NCBI GenBank assembly: GCA_029204045.2
Contig: CM055069.1
Location: 25,648,825-25,712,824, forward strand
From: Tillandsia leiboldiana
Taxonomy: Eukaryota > Streptophyta > Magnoliopsida > Poales > Bromeliaceae
DNA length: 64,000 bases
Direction of reading: 5' to 3'
A program made the position numbers and the translations under genes. The notes beneath the pieces are model-generated. The model was not told where the DNA came from and did no database searches. It was given only the letters and a program-made list of their open reading frames with translations. This document shows, piece after piece, positions 46,001 through 55,190 of the stretch (the stretch's first letter is position 1; every line of letters begins with the position of its first letter).

Positions 46001-47732
46001 GAAGGAATTCCTCGCTATCTTAATGGCTACTCAAAAATGGAGGCATTATTTGATGATGGGGTGTTTCATTATTAAGACTGACCATGAAAGTCTAAAACAC
46101 CTATTGGAGCAGAAGATTGTTACCCCAATGCAACAAAAGGGCATGCTAAAATTATTAGGCTTCAACTACAGTATCCTGTACAGGAGAGGGAAGGAGAATT
46201 TAGCGGCGGATGCTCTATCGCGTCGCGGTTGGGACATGGGCCATAGTTCAGCCCTGACCGCAGTGGCCCCTGCTTGGGTCACTGAACTGGAAGCAAGTTA
46301 TAAGGAAGATCCCAGTTATGAGTCTATCTTAACGGGGTTGACCTTGAGCCCTGAGGAGTATAAGCCTTATACTTACAATCAAGGAATACTGAGGTATAAG
46401 GGTAAGGTCTGTGTGGGCAGTGTAGGGAGTCTAAGAAGAAGGGTGATGGAGCAATTTCATAGTTCTGCATTAGGGGGGCATTCCGGGTTACTACACACCT
46501 ACCAGAGGCTCAAGAACCATTTTTATTGGTCGGGAATGAAGAAGGACATAGAAGAGTTTGTTAAAAACTGTGCGATCTGTGCTCAGAATAAAGTGGATTC
46601 TCAAGCTTATCCTGGGCTCTTACAGCCTTTACCCATACCTTATCAAATCTGGGAAGATATTAGTATGGATTTTATCGAATCGCTGCCTAAATCGGAAGGT
46701 AAGGATACTATTCTGGTAATCGTCGATCGACTGACTAAATATGCACATTTTGTTCCCTTGAGGCATCCTTTCTCGGCTATGGATGTAGCCAGAGCATTCA
46801 TGGATACTGGGTATAAACTGCATGGGTGTCCTAAAAGCATAGTAACTGATCGTGATAAAGTTTTTACTAGTCAATTCTGGAAGGGATTATTCCAACTTTT
46901 AGGTACCCAGTTGAAGATGAGTACATCATACCACCCGGAGACCGATGGCCAAACTGAACGGGTCAACCGTTGTTTGGAGACGTATCTAAGGTGTATGTGT
47001 TTCCAACATCCAAAACAATGGGGTAGATACCTATCGCTAGCCGAGAGATGGTACAATACAAACTACCACACATCCTTAGGTACCACTCCCTATATGGCAC
47101 TGTACGGGGTGGCTCCTACCTCTACCCCGGTGGCCGCTGAGGACACAGCTACCACTACAGAGGTGAAGGATTGGATACAAGAAAGGAATCGGCTTACCAT
47201 AGAACTGAGAGATAGGTTGTTGGTGGCGCAAAATCGTATGAAGCAACAAGCTGACAAGCATCGCAGAGAACAAGAATTTGAGGTCGGGGATTGGGTATAC
47301 CTGAAATTGCAGCCCTACCGCCAAAAGTCCCTCGCTGCGAGGCAAAGCCCCAAACTGGCAGCTCGGTACTATGGCCCTTTTGAAGTAGTGGCAAGGATTG
47401 GGAAGGTAGCATACCGGCTGAAGCTACCGCCGGAGTCGCAGATACATCCGGTGTTTCACGTATCGCAGTTGAAGCGAAGCCCTCATTCCAACGAGTATAT
47501 CACCCCGGGGGCGCCAGTGGCCGACAGCGAAGGGGGGCCTCTAGCAGGACCGGCCGAGATTCTGGACCGCCGGACCACCAAGAAAAGAAGGAAGGATGTG
47601 CAGGAAGTCTTGGTAAGGTGGTACAATCTTCCTCCAGAGTCGGCTACGTGGGAGCAGTATTCCGATCTGTTAGCCAAGTACCCAGATTTCCTCCCTAAGG
47701 ACAGGGAGGCACTCAAGGGAGGGGTATTGTAA
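43089..47732 (+). CDS. Chromovirus Gag-Pol polyprotein
   Basis: One uninterrupted 1547-codon frame. I chose ATG 43089 (MAEGTRLKDLSEH) because a coiled-coil-like gag start follows; an in-frame ATG at 43026 would add 21 residues. Domains: gag capsid to about residue 330; zinc knuckle CFKCGERYYSGHVC (C363, C366, H374, C376); protease VDTGSTHS (D452); RT with FDDILVYS (789-791); RNase H EVDASGDG (D936) and TDHES; integrase HHCC finger (H1124, H1131, C1161, C1164); catalytic D1194, D1254, E1290 (35 residues between the last two, as in the family); FHVSQLKRS; chromodomain about 1487-1533 (VLVRWYNLPPESATWE). All catalytic residues are present. The TAA stop (47730-47732) lies inside the first bases of the 3' LTR. 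Gag and Pol share one frame with no frameshift site. Confidence 0.97.
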   Translation: MAEGTRLKDLSEHITVLETKVQRLTTDYQDKVAELAVQIKEVSEVEQIHFEALQIEANQRHEMILRDNATRHEELLKLMSSTAANGPHFYPAPRGVPCKEEVSSMFGRNKDTKGKGILPIPGKEWEPENEGQRSRWNGKVNTHPQIPYPKLEFPIFGGEEPREWIEHCENYFEIYQIPPEQWISIASMHMRGRARTWKQGYFIHKQEVSWEEFSEAMYRRFAQVGERYLIREFNNLKQIGTVERYQEQFEELRTQLLCYNPQLTEEHFISCYINGLKEELIPFLDIAHPNSLSEAYEQAKLHERALMVINRKLKGNFRGNSNQYVTNTQLKPVQSVIGPKNYPANPQNNNRSLIEQRRAAGQCFKCGERYYSGHVCSNKSVNVLQGLEGVLEVYDEECLQEEDYEEEVGNNPEVMCDTELGVSVHALSGERPQDTIKIQGESKGKTLTILVDTGSTHSFMDFQTAKDIKANMVAATPLLVTVANGQKVLSKLQCPGFQWAMQGHSFQKDLRVIRLDGSSIVLGIDWLRSYGRVVFDFSQDSITIQKNGNPLVLKGIREEAQVRLISAQQWYQELQCGECCIISHCQSVGHSEDVPEDDLALQKILNQFADVFEAPTGLPPPRSVDHRIPLQPGAIPVKLRPYRHSFEQKGEIEKQVGEMLDSSIIQASNSPFASPVLLVKKKDGSWRMCIDYRQLNKATIKDKFPIPIIDDLLDELGGSILFSKLDLRSGYHQIRVYPDDIPKTAFRTHQGHYEFKVMPFGLTNAPATFQSLMNAVFAPYLRKYVLVFFDDILVYSKSFKEHLEHLGVVLGVMRQNQLYAKRSKCTFYQKQVEYLGHIVSKKGVSTDPAKIEAMTNWPAPRTIKELRGFLGLTGYYRKFVKNYGSISKPLTELLKKDQFGWTGEAQIASGVLKRAMTEAPVLRLPNFEEPFVLEVDASGDGIGAVLSQEGRPIAYLSKAIKGKNMALSTYEKEFLAILMATQKWRHYLMMGCFIIKTDHESLKHLLEQKIVTPMQQKGMLKLLGFNYSILYRRGKENLAADALSRRGWDMGHSSALTAVAPAWVTELEASYKEDPSYESILTGLTLSPEEYKPYTYNQGILRYKGKVCVGSVGSLRRRVMEQFHSSALGGHSGLLHTYQRLKNHFYWSGMKKDIEEFVKNCAICAQNKVDSQAYPGLLQPLPIPYQIWEDISMDFIESLPKSEGKDTILVIVDRLTKYAHFVPLRHPFSAMDVARAFMDTGYKLHGCPKSIVTDRDKVFTSQFWKGLFQLLGTQLKMSTSYHPETDGQTERVNRCLETYLRCMCFQHPKQWGRYLSLAERWYNTNYHTSLGTTPYMALYGVAPTSTPVAAEDTATTTEVKDWIQERNRLTIELRDRLLVAQNRMKQQADKHRREQEFEVGDWVYLKLQPYRQKSLAARQSPKLAARYYGPFEVVARIGKVAYRLKLPPESQIHPVFHVSQLKRSPHSNEYITPGAPVADSEGGPLAGPAEILDRRTTKKRRKDVQEVLVRWYNLPPESATWEQYSDLLAKYPDFLPKDREALKGGVL
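47715..47727 (+). other. Polypurine tract of the chromovirus
   Basis: AAGGGAGGGGTAT abuts the 3' LTR start. It doubles as the last codons of the polyprotein. Confidence 0.85.
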
Positions 47733-48737
47733 TAACCGCCTATACAGAGTAGGGTAGACTACATATTAGAATAAGCGTGATGAAGCAGGGAAGTGACAGT
47801 AGGAAGTAGTTACTCGGAGGAAGAGTACTTATCTCTGGGATCTCTTGTGTCAAGCGGGGTAGGAGAAGGCTCTCGTCAGGGTTCCGTCGAAGGGATGGCC
47901 TCGAGGAGGGTTGCAGCCTCGGCATCGCACAGCTACCAAGGTGGAAGGAGGGGCTCTTACGTAAGGTTCTGTCGAAGAACTCAAGCGCCAGGAGGAGGGA
48001 AGCGCCCGAGAGAGCTAGAGGACTCTGGAAGGTGGTAGAAGGAGGTAGTGGAGGTGCAGTGGGAGACAAGCTTCGGAAGAGTGTAGAAGCTCGACCAAGC
48101 GGGTCGGGTGAAGACCCCCAACCCTCAACCGTTACGCAAAGGAGGAGAAGCCCAAGCCCAGGCGGGATACCAAGGGTGCAGGCTTCGTACTGTGCAACAT
48201 GAGCAAAGGGAAATCGGGCCCACCGTGACCCACTAAGTTTCCTACTATTTTACACCCATACATGTTCCTTAATTACAGATTAGTCCCCCGAAATAGTCCT
48301 ATAAATACAAGTTGTAACAGAACAATAACTAACTTCGGAAATACAGTTACTCGTCTTCTCCAACTTCCTCCTCTCTTTTCTCTCACTCTATCTCCCTCTC
48401 TCTCTCTTAATCTCTCTTTCTCCCACTCTGCTCCATCTCCTTCAACCTCAGATCCAGATCTGGGTTGGGATTCATTCCGATTAAGCTTCAGATCTTACAA
48501 GTTCAGCTAGATCACGCCCCCGCATCATCATCGACGCCTTCACGCCTCAGAAATCCCGTTCATCATCGCGTGTGCGCCTCCGATACGGGAATTCATCTCT
48601 GTTTCTTCCTCATCGACGCCCTCCAAGCTCGGTTGGCCGTCCCGAGTGGTTGCAATTCGAGGAAGATCACCATCATCGTCGCCATCCAAGCTCGGTTGGC
48701 CGTCCCGAGCGGTTGCGACTCAAGGAAGATCATTACA
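47728..48737 (+). repeat. 3' LTR of the young chromovirus
   Basis: 1010 bp. TATA box at 48300-48307. Differences from the 5' LTR noted at CTCTTACG, GGTAGAAGG, AGTCCCCC, the CT-run, CTCTTTCTCC and CTGGGTTGGG. Confidence 0.95.
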
Positions 48738-48920
48738 GTACATCATGAATAATAAAATATAGTTGTTGATCAATTTGATTGTGCTAAGTGAAAGTAAATT
48801 TTACTATTCTTAGATTATTCTGAAATCAATCAGCTCAATTTCTAATGCTTCTTTTCCTTCTCTCTCCTTCTGTCGAAAAATTGTTTGTAAATTTTGCTCT
48901 AATCTATTCATGAATTGCAG

Positions 48921-49111
48921 GAGATTTGCTGCCAATTTACCAAACCAATCAAGAACTCATCACCTGCAGGTAATCTAATCTAATCTAATCTAATATAATA
49001 TAATCTAATCTCAGATCAGAAACTTAACAACTGAGCAATGTCAGATAATATAGATTTTATAACATTTTATTTAATCAGGCATTTCTGAGCACAATTTGTG
49101 GGCAGATCTGT
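48921..49111 (+). pseudogene. Two unidentified exon-like pieces
   Basis: A 49-nt piece (48921-48969) lies between GCAG and CAG/GTAATC. It joins in phase to a second piece from 49079 (after AATCAG) to give EICCQFTKPIKNSSPAG then ISEHNLWADL and a stop. Splice borders are good, but I do not recognise the protein. It may be the end of a captured gene. Between them lies a short TAATC repeat (48970-49010). Confidence 0.35.
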
Positions 49112-49430
49112 GAGCAAAACACTGTGCGAGTTTTCTCCTTCGATTTTTTCCCCCTATATGCAGGTGGTGACAACAAAAAATTAACCGGGCAATTTTTCGT
49201 GAGTTGGCATTTCCATTTAAGATTTCTGTTTGATCAAACCCATGCTGTTATAGTATTTAAGCAAAAAGAATATATAACTCCAAATTGTTATTGTCTTACA
49301 GTTTGCAACACTGGTTTGGTCTTGATTTCGGCCGGAGTATTGAAGCTTCGGCACTTGGCTGATTTGTCTCCAATATTGTTGAAAGGCCAGAATAATTTAT
49401 AAAGCTGCCCCTCCTCCTCCTCCTCCTCTC

Positions 49431-49609
49431 ATGGCGATCCCGGGCCCTTACTCCGGCGTTAGCACCCTCGCCTTCGTAAGCTCCTCTCTCTTTCGATCTC
49501 TCGATCTCTTTCTACGATGATCTGTGACCGGAAATCTATATAGGTGGCTCGGGCTTCGGCGTTGGCATTTGGGGTCGTCTATGGGAGCGTGAAGCTCTCC
49601 TATGTCAAG
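49431..49609 (+). pseudogene. Mitochondrial ATP synthase subunit e, exons 1-2 only
   Basis: Exon 1 49431-49475 encodes MAIPGPYSGVSTLAF with donor GTAAGC. Exon 2 49544-49609 (after TATATAG) encodes VARASALAFGVVYGSVKLSYVK with donor GTATTA. This is the N-terminal part of the small plant F1Fo-ATP synthase e subunit, an inner-membrane dimerisation subunit with one membrane segment (LAF...VVYG). The usual Lys-rich last exon was not found before the Helitron end at 50770. A normal-looking promoter/5' leader (CTCCTCCTCC before the ATG) is present. It is a truncated copy, likely captured, and expression as a fragment is conceivable. Confidence 0.8.
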
Positions 49610-49624
49610 GTATTACAGCTATTT

Positions 49625-50280
49625 GAATCTCTTTGGATCTCATTTGATGGTGGTTTTGGGTTGGGGGTGTTGGAGTTCCTATTGTGAGCATTATTTTGGT
49701 GTAATCATTTCTTCGTGATAAGTTTAAGGATTCGATCAGGCGATTATGTTGTGGGTAGTTCAACTTTTGGATCTCAATGGATGGTGATTTTAATGCTGTA
49801 TGTGTAATTTCATCACATGGTGTTTGGATTAGGGGTGTTGAAGTTGCTATAGTGGCCATTATTTTGGTATAATTAAGTTTAAGAATGCGATGAGGTGATT
49901 TATATTGTGGGTAATTCAACTTTTGGGGCTCAATTGATGGCGGTTTTGATGATGTGCATGTAATTTTATCACATGGTCTTCTGATTGGGGCTGTTGAAGC
50001 TCCTGTTGTGAGAATTATTTTGGTAGAATCGTTTCTTTGTGATAAGTTTTAGGAATTCAATGAGGCGATTATATTGTGGGTAGTTCAACACTTCTACTTT
50101 TGGATCTCATTGGATGGTGGTTTTGATGCTGTATGTGTAATTTTATCACATGATTTTTGGATTAGGGGTGTTGAAGTTGCTATAGTGAGCATTATTTTGG
50201 TAGAATTTTTTCTGTGCTAAGTTTAAGGATGTGATAAGGTGATTTAAATTGTCGGCAATTCAACTTTGGGGCTCAATAGA
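49625..50280 (+). repeat. Tandem repeat, about 160-170 bp x 4, in the intron after exon 2
   Basis: Units start TTTTGGATCTCA(A/T)TGGATGG and end TTGTGGGTA(G/A)TTCAAC, at about 49625, 49763, 49921 and 50090 with a partial fifth unit at 50264. Units are diverged, so the array is not recent. Confidence 0.85.
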
Positions 50281-50729
50281 GGATGAGAGAGAGCTCATCT
50301 TGTGTTCCTTGGTGCTATACGTGTCAAAAACTAGCTTTGCATAGGAATGATCAATCCTCAGAATCAAACTATAAATTCGGTCTCTTTTAATTGCTGTTGA
50401 TATATCAAAATTTCTTTCATTGTCGTTTTCTTCTCTAGAGCAAGAATTAGGGATGATTGAAAACAGTAGTAAGCATATTCCTGTAAATTGTATTGAGGTT
50501 GTGTGGTCTGCAAGTATTCTCATGGATGGCCAACTTGGATTTTTATTGTTTTGTAATTTGAGGAATTGTGCAATGCTTTCCTTTTGGGAATCGTATCGAA
50601 ACCTACATTAAATTTTGAAGAAACTATGCAGATTTTGTTTCGAGATTTATGTGTGTTCTATTATTCCTTACTTTGAGAAGTTTTTTCTTTCGGAATACAT
50701 CAGCTCAATTCATTGTTAAATTGTGTAAA
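50281..50729 (+). other. Unassigned sequence upstream of the Helitron terminus
   Basis: AT-rich, no recognised exon. It lies between the intron repeats and the Helitron 3' end and is presumably part of the same element. Confidence 0.4.
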
Positions 50730-50739
50730 TACTGTTTGT

Positions 50740-50770
50740 TAATCGCGGCGAAGCGCGGGGTTGTCACTAG
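50740..50770 (+). mobile_element. Helitron 3' terminus
   Basis: A short GC hairpin (CGCGGCGAAGCGCG, about 50743-50757) is followed nine bases later by CACTAG and then host T (CTAG at 50767-50770, T at 50771). Rolling-circle Helitrons end with a hairpin plus CTRR and insert between A and T. No Rep/helicase is seen, so the element would be non-autonomous. The 5' TC terminus was not identified. The extent to the left (possibly to about 35.3 kb) is inference from the captured exons. Confidence 0.75.
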
Positions 50771-51182
50771 TTAAAATGAAACGTCCGCACAAAACCTAAC
50801 TAGCAGATAAGTAGCATCCACATAAAACAAAAGAGATGTTGATTGTACATTAAGATAACAAGAGAGATGCTGACCATACATTGACATAGAATTTCTGTAA
50901 CATCTACGAACTATGTTGTCACTGTGCCGGATGTGTGTAAACACTAGCCAAGGCGTAAACACATTCATTATATATAGAGTGCTTTCGGTACATGCACGAC
51001 TTCATAATATAAGGCAATAAGTTATTATTATGAGCGAAAATTGTCAGGAATTTAAAAAAATTCAGCCTGAAATTTTGGTCCAAATTAAAATGAGTTTGTC
51101 GAAGAGACCCAAATTTCAACAACCACAAAACTGAACTAGCAGCTATGTGGCAACTTTGTGAGTCCGTGATCGACTTCACACG
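50771..51182. other. Unassigned stretch between Helitron end and Gypsy fragment
   Basis: AT-rich, no feature recognised on either strand. Confidence 0.4.
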
Positions 51183-51443
51183 GAATCAATGAGGACCCTA
51201 TCGCTTCTAACATTGTGCAACTTGTTAAGGAGGGCAAAACGCAAATGTTTTGGCTCAGTGACGGGCTACTCCTCACCAAGGGGCGGCGGTTGTTCAGGCC
51301 CAAGTGGATCAACTTTCGCCGTGAGCTCGTAAAGGAGTGTCATGACTCCAAGTAGGCTGGTCGTCCAGGTCAGAAGCAGACTTTGACACTTCTCAAGGCC
51401 GCTTACTACTGGGCACAAATGCACGAAGACGTCGAAGGCATAC
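51183..51443 (+). pseudogene. Gypsy integrase zinc-finger fragment
   Basis: Reads DPIASNIVQLVKEGKTQMFW, then LLLTKGRRLFRPK, RRELVKECHDSK, a stop (TAG), and AGRPGQKQTLTLL with AAYYWAQMHEDVEG. This is the linker and HHCC finger of a Ty3/Gypsy integrase; the second His is Arg (GRPG for GHPG). It is cut off at 51444 by the start of another LTR. Confidence 0.75.
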
Positions 51444-52965
51444 TGTGATGATCCGGATCTCCGCGGGGGTTTTGCAGTATGATTAGCGTCTTCTGGAGGC
51501 TTATTTTTGTGTGGTAGAGATAGTTGTGTGCAAATCGAACCCCAAGATTGGACCCAGCACGAAAATTAGATCAAGTTTACCTATCCGGATGCCTTCGATG
51601 AATTTTAGAAGTGGATTTTGGCAAAACGGACATCGGATTTGGACTCAGCGCGCGAAAACGATGAAAATCGGCTATTTACTTATATTTTTCGGGATCTGGA
51701 CGCCCTAAAACGGATTTTTAGGCTTATGTTACTGTTCTGGGCAGGCGGGCAGCGCCGGCGGCGGCGGGCAGGCGCTGGAGTGTGGCGGCGCAGCCGCGGG
51801 CAGGCGCAGGGCGGCCGTGGGCAGCGCAGAGGCGTGGGCAGGCCAGTCCACGGCCCAGGCGCGTGCACCGGGACCAGGGAAATTGTGCACGGGCCACGTG
51901 GCAGCATAGGATTGGCCGGGCCGCGCCAATCGCGGCATGACGGGCGGGGGCGGCGCCTCCTGATTGGCCAACAGCTTCCGGAAGACCCGGTGTAGTGTAC
52001 AGGTTTTTGGTATATAAATAAATATAAATAAAAATGGTATGAAATACTATTTTTATTGAACTTAGTGAAGTAAAGAATAATTTGGAAGTGAATTGGGCCC
52101 AAATCGGAATAAAAATGAGGAGTTTAGAATTTTATATGAGAAAGTGGGCTCAGATTTTAGCAGAAAATTTACAGTGTCATCAAATTTCGAGAAAAATTGG
52201 GGAGGTCCGTATTTATGTTTTAAGGCCATAGTAAAAGTTTCGCATCAATCGGATACCCGAATAGTGAGAACGGGGTCCGTCAGCGATTCTGAATACAGCG
52301 GGACTTTTGGTGACCCAGAAATGGCCCAAACTGAAAATTTAAAATATCCTGTGATACATTAAGTTAAGCTGGAAATCCCTGTCAAATTTGAGCGAAAACG
52401 GGACGAAAACGGGTGAAAACGGGCGAAACGGGCGAAAATGAAAGTGGGCCGAACTTTCGGGCGCCCCAAAGTTCTTTCCGGGCGCCCGATTTGTACTGTA
52501 GCAGGCCGGGTCCAACACTGCAGCGAACCGGGCTGCACTGTAGCGAACCCGATTCACTGTAGCATCCCGGTTCGAGCTTGGACAAGCGCCCGAAAGTTAA
52601 TGTAGCACGCCCGAATCTCAAGGCAGATGGCACGGATCCCGAGGCAGTTGCATGGATCCCGAGGCAACAGGCACGAATCCCGAGGTATATGCACAAATCC
52701 CGAGGCACGGCGCGCGGCGTGAGGCGTGGGGGGCAGGTGGGGCGCACCACGTGGCGGCGCCCCATTAGCCCCATTGGCCGAGGCGACAGGCGCGTGTCGG
52801 GAAGACGCGCGGCCTCTGGCGCGGTGTGAGCGGGGCAGGCCACGTGTCGGTCCCCCATAGGCCGGTCAGCGCGTGACGTGACGCGTCGCTGCGGCGCGCT
52901 GACGCGCGGGGCGCGAGTACAGGCCACATGGCGGCCGCTCGTTGGCTCCTGCATGGAGCCATTTG
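51444..52965 (+). mobile_element. Partial long LTR (start TGTGATGATCCGG)
   Basis: TGTGATGATCCGGATCTCC starts directly after the integrase fragment (left flank CATAC). The body has GCGCGCGAAAACGATGAAAA, CGGGCGCCCG palindromes (52455-52490), four CACTGTAGC/CTGCAGC motifs (52490-52565) and a tandem array of ATCCCGAGGCA units (52610-52710). No TATA or 3' end is visible before unrelated AT-rich DNA begins near 52965. Confidence 0.65.
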
Positions 52966-53552
52966 TAAGGAAACGTATGCGCGTGCATGCACATTTAATA
53001 CAGCGGAAATAAATTTTATGATCATAAATATGATCTAATCATATATACCTTAACATCATAACATTTATGATATTAGTGTATATATATAAATATGTTACAA
53101 GATCATCTCGTGAGACACAAAAATTATTATTCTAATCTAATTAGAAGAAGGGTTAGAATTTCAACCTTTGCTGATTACTGAAATTGTCTGTCGGTTGATA
53201 TTGGATCTGAACTTCCGGTCCTTTGAGCCGCACAACTGTCCGACCTCTATGTGTATCCATACAAGGGTGCTCCGGGATCTGTGCTTCACACAATATAATC
53301 TCGAAACTCCTTTCGTGATTTCTTGTGTCAATGTAGAGAAGAATTAATTCTCAAATTGTGCTAGCAATTTCAAGATAATTAACTATAATATAGAGACCAA
53401 TGATTGGGAAGACTTCTCTGATGATTAAAGAGAACTCTATATGATTAGGAAAAGTTGTTCTCTTTCTCTCGAATTTCACACATCATTGAGGGAGATTACT
53501 CCTCCCTTTTGTAGGCTTATGAGCCATAAATGAGAGGAGAGTAAACTCCTTT
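52966..53552. other. AT-rich segment, possibly LTR-derived
   Basis: Interrupts the GC-rich LTR stack. It starts about AATACAGCGGAAATAAATTT, wording often seen at retrotransposon LTR/leader junctions, and is cut at 53553 by the next LTR start. Family not determined. Confidence 0.35.
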
Positions 53553-54389
53553 TGTGGTGACCTGGATCTCTGCAGGGCTACTACAGTATGACCAGCAGCT
53601 TCTGGAGGCTTACGTAGTGTGTCGGTGGTGTTTGTGCACAATTTGGACACAAGTGATGGAATTCGGGCTTAAAATGGATCACGTGAGTGATCGGAGGACC
53701 CCGTCGGATGTTTAGAAATGGTTTCGTGCGAAACAGATATTAAAATTGGACTCAGCGCGAAGTTTGGACCAAAGAACACCTTTCCGGATGCCTTCGGCAA
53801 TTTTTAGAGTTGGAATTGGGCAAAACGGACAGCGGATTTGGATTCAGCGCGCGAAAACGATCGAAATGGGTTATTTACTTGTATTTTTCGGAGCCCGGAT
53901 GACCCGGCACAAATTTCGGGGCAAGGGGGCACTGTTCCGGCGGCGGCGGCGGCGGGCAGCGACGGCGCGGGCTCGGGCAGGCGGCGGGCGACTGCGGGCA
54001 GGCGCGCGGTCCACGGGCCAGCGTGCACCGGAGGCTGGCCACGTGGCGTGACACGAGTAGTCGGTGCTGTGGACCGGGTCCACGGAGCATGTGGGGCCAG
54101 CCTCGGGGCGCGTGCGTGCAGAGGTGCAGGCGGCGTTGCAGGCGCGCACGTGGGCGCGCTGACCGCGGTTTCCCGCGCGTTGGGCGCGCCACGTGTCGGC
54201 AGCGGGTTGGACCACGTGGCGCGCAGCGGGTGGTCACGTCGGCTGTTCCCTGTTCTGGGGTGACGTGGCGCGATCTGGCGCTTTCGGGCGCGCGTTGAAC
54301 GGTGGATCCGGGCGGCACTCTTTGCGCCCGGAAATTCCGGGCGCCCGAAAATGCACCAGGAAGCGTGCTTTTTCCTTTTTTCTTCAGCC

Positions 54390-54397
54390 TATAAATA
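54390..54397 (+). promoter_or_regulatory. LTR TATA box
   Basis: GCCTATAAATAGGC, itself palindromic, 36 bp after the GGGCGCCC motif. The equivalent box in the next LTR is at 60283-60290 with the same GCCTATAAATAGGC context. Confidence 0.7.
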
Positions 54398-55190
54398 GGC
54401 AGTTTAGGCCTTTGGTGCGGGTTTTTCGACTGTTCTGGAGCTCCCCTTTTGCACAGAAGCTTTCTACACTGTACCCTCCCCACTCCGACGGATTTTCGGG
54501 ATTTTTGGAGACTGTGGCTTCGGTGTTATCTGCGACGTGCCGCACAGCGACACACTTTGGATTTTTGGCTATTACCGTCGCTTTTCAGTCCGCGAGGCAC
54601 ACCGGATCACTCTGATGGAATTTTGAGCCGATTTTCACGGCAGCGAGTTCACGAGAGGTAAGGCTTCGTTTTCCGTGTTGTTCACTTCTCCTCGTTTCGA
54701 GTTTTCGGCACTGTTCCCAAGGTGTTTCTGTGACCCCTTTTCCTGCTGTGAGATTTTGGACAGCGGAGGCTTGTCGATTTTCTATCTTCGCGCTCGGAGA
54801 TTGGATGGAGATGTGCCTATACACTTTTTGCATCTACACATCGCAAGGAACGTCCTCGAATTTTCCTGGATTTTTCTGAGTTTTTCCCGAAGGTGAAAAT
54901 CCCCTTTTTCCCAGAGTTATGTGCTACAGTTTTCGTACAGGATTATTTGGGAGGGTCACGTTGTCGGATTTTTATCTTGATGTACAAGACTCAGATTGGG
55001 AAGTACAGGTACTCGTTTTGAAGGGCTCGACACGACGCTCGCAGCTGTATTTTTATTGGATTTTTCTGTAGACTCTACGAAGGTGGGAATTATGCTTTTT
55101 GGGGGTTGTATCCCGTAGTTTTTGCAGTGTTGTGGATTGTCGGCGCCTCGCAGTGTATAATTTATATCTTGGCCTACAGGAGTCACGCCC

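Larger units (their letters stand above)
41797..48737 (+). mobile_element. Intact young chromovirus (Ty3/Gypsy) with two LTRs
   Basis: 5' LTR 41797-42808, 3' LTR 47728-48737, both TGTAATAACC...CATTACA. Target duplication GTACA is at 41792-41796 and 48738-48742. It has an iMet PBS at 42811-42822, a single gag-pol frame and a PPT before the 3' LTR. By eye the LTRs differ at five substitutions and one 2-bp indel in a CT-repeat. At a commonly used plant rate of 1.3e-8 per site per year, five in 1010 gives about 0.2 million years (inference). RT/IN wording and the chromodomain place it among chromoviruses, closest in my reading to the Reina group, though 1-kb LTRs are long for that group. Structurally it could be autonomous. 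Confidence 0.95.

Noticed and set aside
41797..48737. Endogenous pararetrovirus or retrovirus with env
   Set aside because: Domain order protease-RT-RNase H-integrase-chromodomain with LTRs and a 5-bp duplication identifies a plant chromovirus; no movement protein or envelope frame is present.
53838..54483. Frames of 141-202 codons rich in Arg/Ala/Gly
   Set aside because: Same cause: GC-rich U3 of the LTR starting at 53553, with frames on both strands.
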